Assembly: GCA_900549495.1 (NCBI GenBank)
Contig: UROL01000028.1
Location: forward strand, 1-15,375
DNA from: an uncultured Eubacteriales bacterium
GTDB lineage: Bacteria > Bacillota > Clostridia > Oscillospirales > Oscillospiraceae
DNA length: 15,375 bases
Direction: 5' to 3'
In this document: positions 15,182 through 15,375 of the stretch, piece by piece
Position numbering within the stretch: the first letter of the stretch is position 1
How the letters are laid out: the number at the start of each line of letters is the position of its first letter
Program-made: the position numbers and the translations under genes
Notes under the pieces: generated by a model
What the model saw: only the letters and a program-made list of their open reading frames with translations
What the model was told of the DNA's origin: nothing
Database searches by the model: none

Positions 15182-15375
15182 CCCCAATATCAGCGCATCG
15201 CCCAGGAGCTGGAGCTGAATATCCGCAGCGGTCAGCTCCGGGACAAGCTGCCCACCGAGGCCCAGCTCTGCGCCCGGTATGGGTGCAGCCGCCAGACCAT
15301 CCGCTCTGCCCTGGCTCTGCTGGAGCACCAGGGCATGATTCTCCGCCGCCAGGGCAGCGGCGCCTATGTCAGCCC
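15176..15375 (+). CDS. GntR-family transcriptional regulator (3' end cut by window)
   Basis: Only the first 66 residues are visible. They form a GntR-type winged helix-turn-helix: YPQYQRIAQELELNIRSGQL, then LPTEAQLCARYGCSRQTIRSALALLE and the wing ILRRQGSGAYV. The start is TTG at 15176, 6 bases after GGAGGG. An in-frame TAA at 15149-15151 and the lack of ATG or GTG between leave no other good start. The effector domain is outside the window. It is divergent from the sugar ABC operon, so a sugar-responsive regulator of the AraR type (GntR head plus LacI-like sensor) is plausible, but this is inference. Expression is probably limited by the leader terminator and the RBS-covering inverted repeat. 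Confidence 0.88.
   Translation, partial: MYPQYQRIAQELELNIRSGQLRDKLPTEAQLCARYGCSRQTIRSALALLEHQGMILRRQGSGAYVS

Overview
The window looks like a chromosomal stretch of a GC-rich gut Clostridia species, probably Oscillospiraceae/Ruminococcaceae-like. The reasons are about 60% GC by eye, Gram-positive style Shine-Dalgarno sites (GGAGG), textbook sigma-A promoters, a DivIVA-type protein, a FliB-like lysine methylase and YesM/YesN regulators. The exact genus cannot be read from the sequence. The first 36 bases carry an Illumina Nextera transposase adapter, so the left end is an assembly artefact and the first gene is cut there.

Left part (37-5721) holds unlinked housekeeping genes. On the minus strand is a 5'-complete, 3'-cut EF-G-like GTPase of the TetM-like ribosomal-protection superfamily, with its own promoter inside a 16-bp dyad. 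Next come a degenerate IS3-type transposase fragment, a FliB-like cysteine-rich protein and a DivIVA-like coiled-coil protein with a strong promoter and terminator. On the plus strand are tRNA-Arg(CCG), with promoter and terminator, and a monofunctional aspartate kinase with promoter and a terminator shared with the next operon.

Right part (5721-15375) is one sugar-perception and uptake locus on the minus strand. The upstream operon (14752 to 10017) encodes a YtfQ-like sugar-binding protein, a two-domain sugar ABC ATPase (YtfR-like) and two permeases (YtfT-like and YjfF-like), tightly coupled and ended by a terminator. The downstream operon (9725 to 5736) encodes a YesN-type response regulator (REC plus AraC helix-turn-helix), a YesM-type histidine kinase and a second YtfQ-like binding protein that is a lipoprotein. 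The three genes overlap. This matches a three-component layout in which a dedicated sugar-binding lipoprotein feeds a LytS/YesM kinase that controls a neighbouring transporter, as described for XylFII-LytS-YesN of Clostridium beijerinckii. Here it is paired with a galactofuranose-type (YtfQRT-YjfF) transporter. At the right edge a divergent GntR-type regulator starts with TTG and is cut by the window end.

The divergent intergenic region (14753-15175) is the most structured non-coding DNA here. It has a 13-bp direct repeat spaced 31 bp, a strong plus-strand promoter, a leader with a nested hairpin and a competing pairing, a strong terminator hairpin upstream of the GntR gene, and an inverted repeat that covers the GntR ribosome-binding site and start codon. 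A 57-bp degenerate tandem repeat lies between the two sugar operons.
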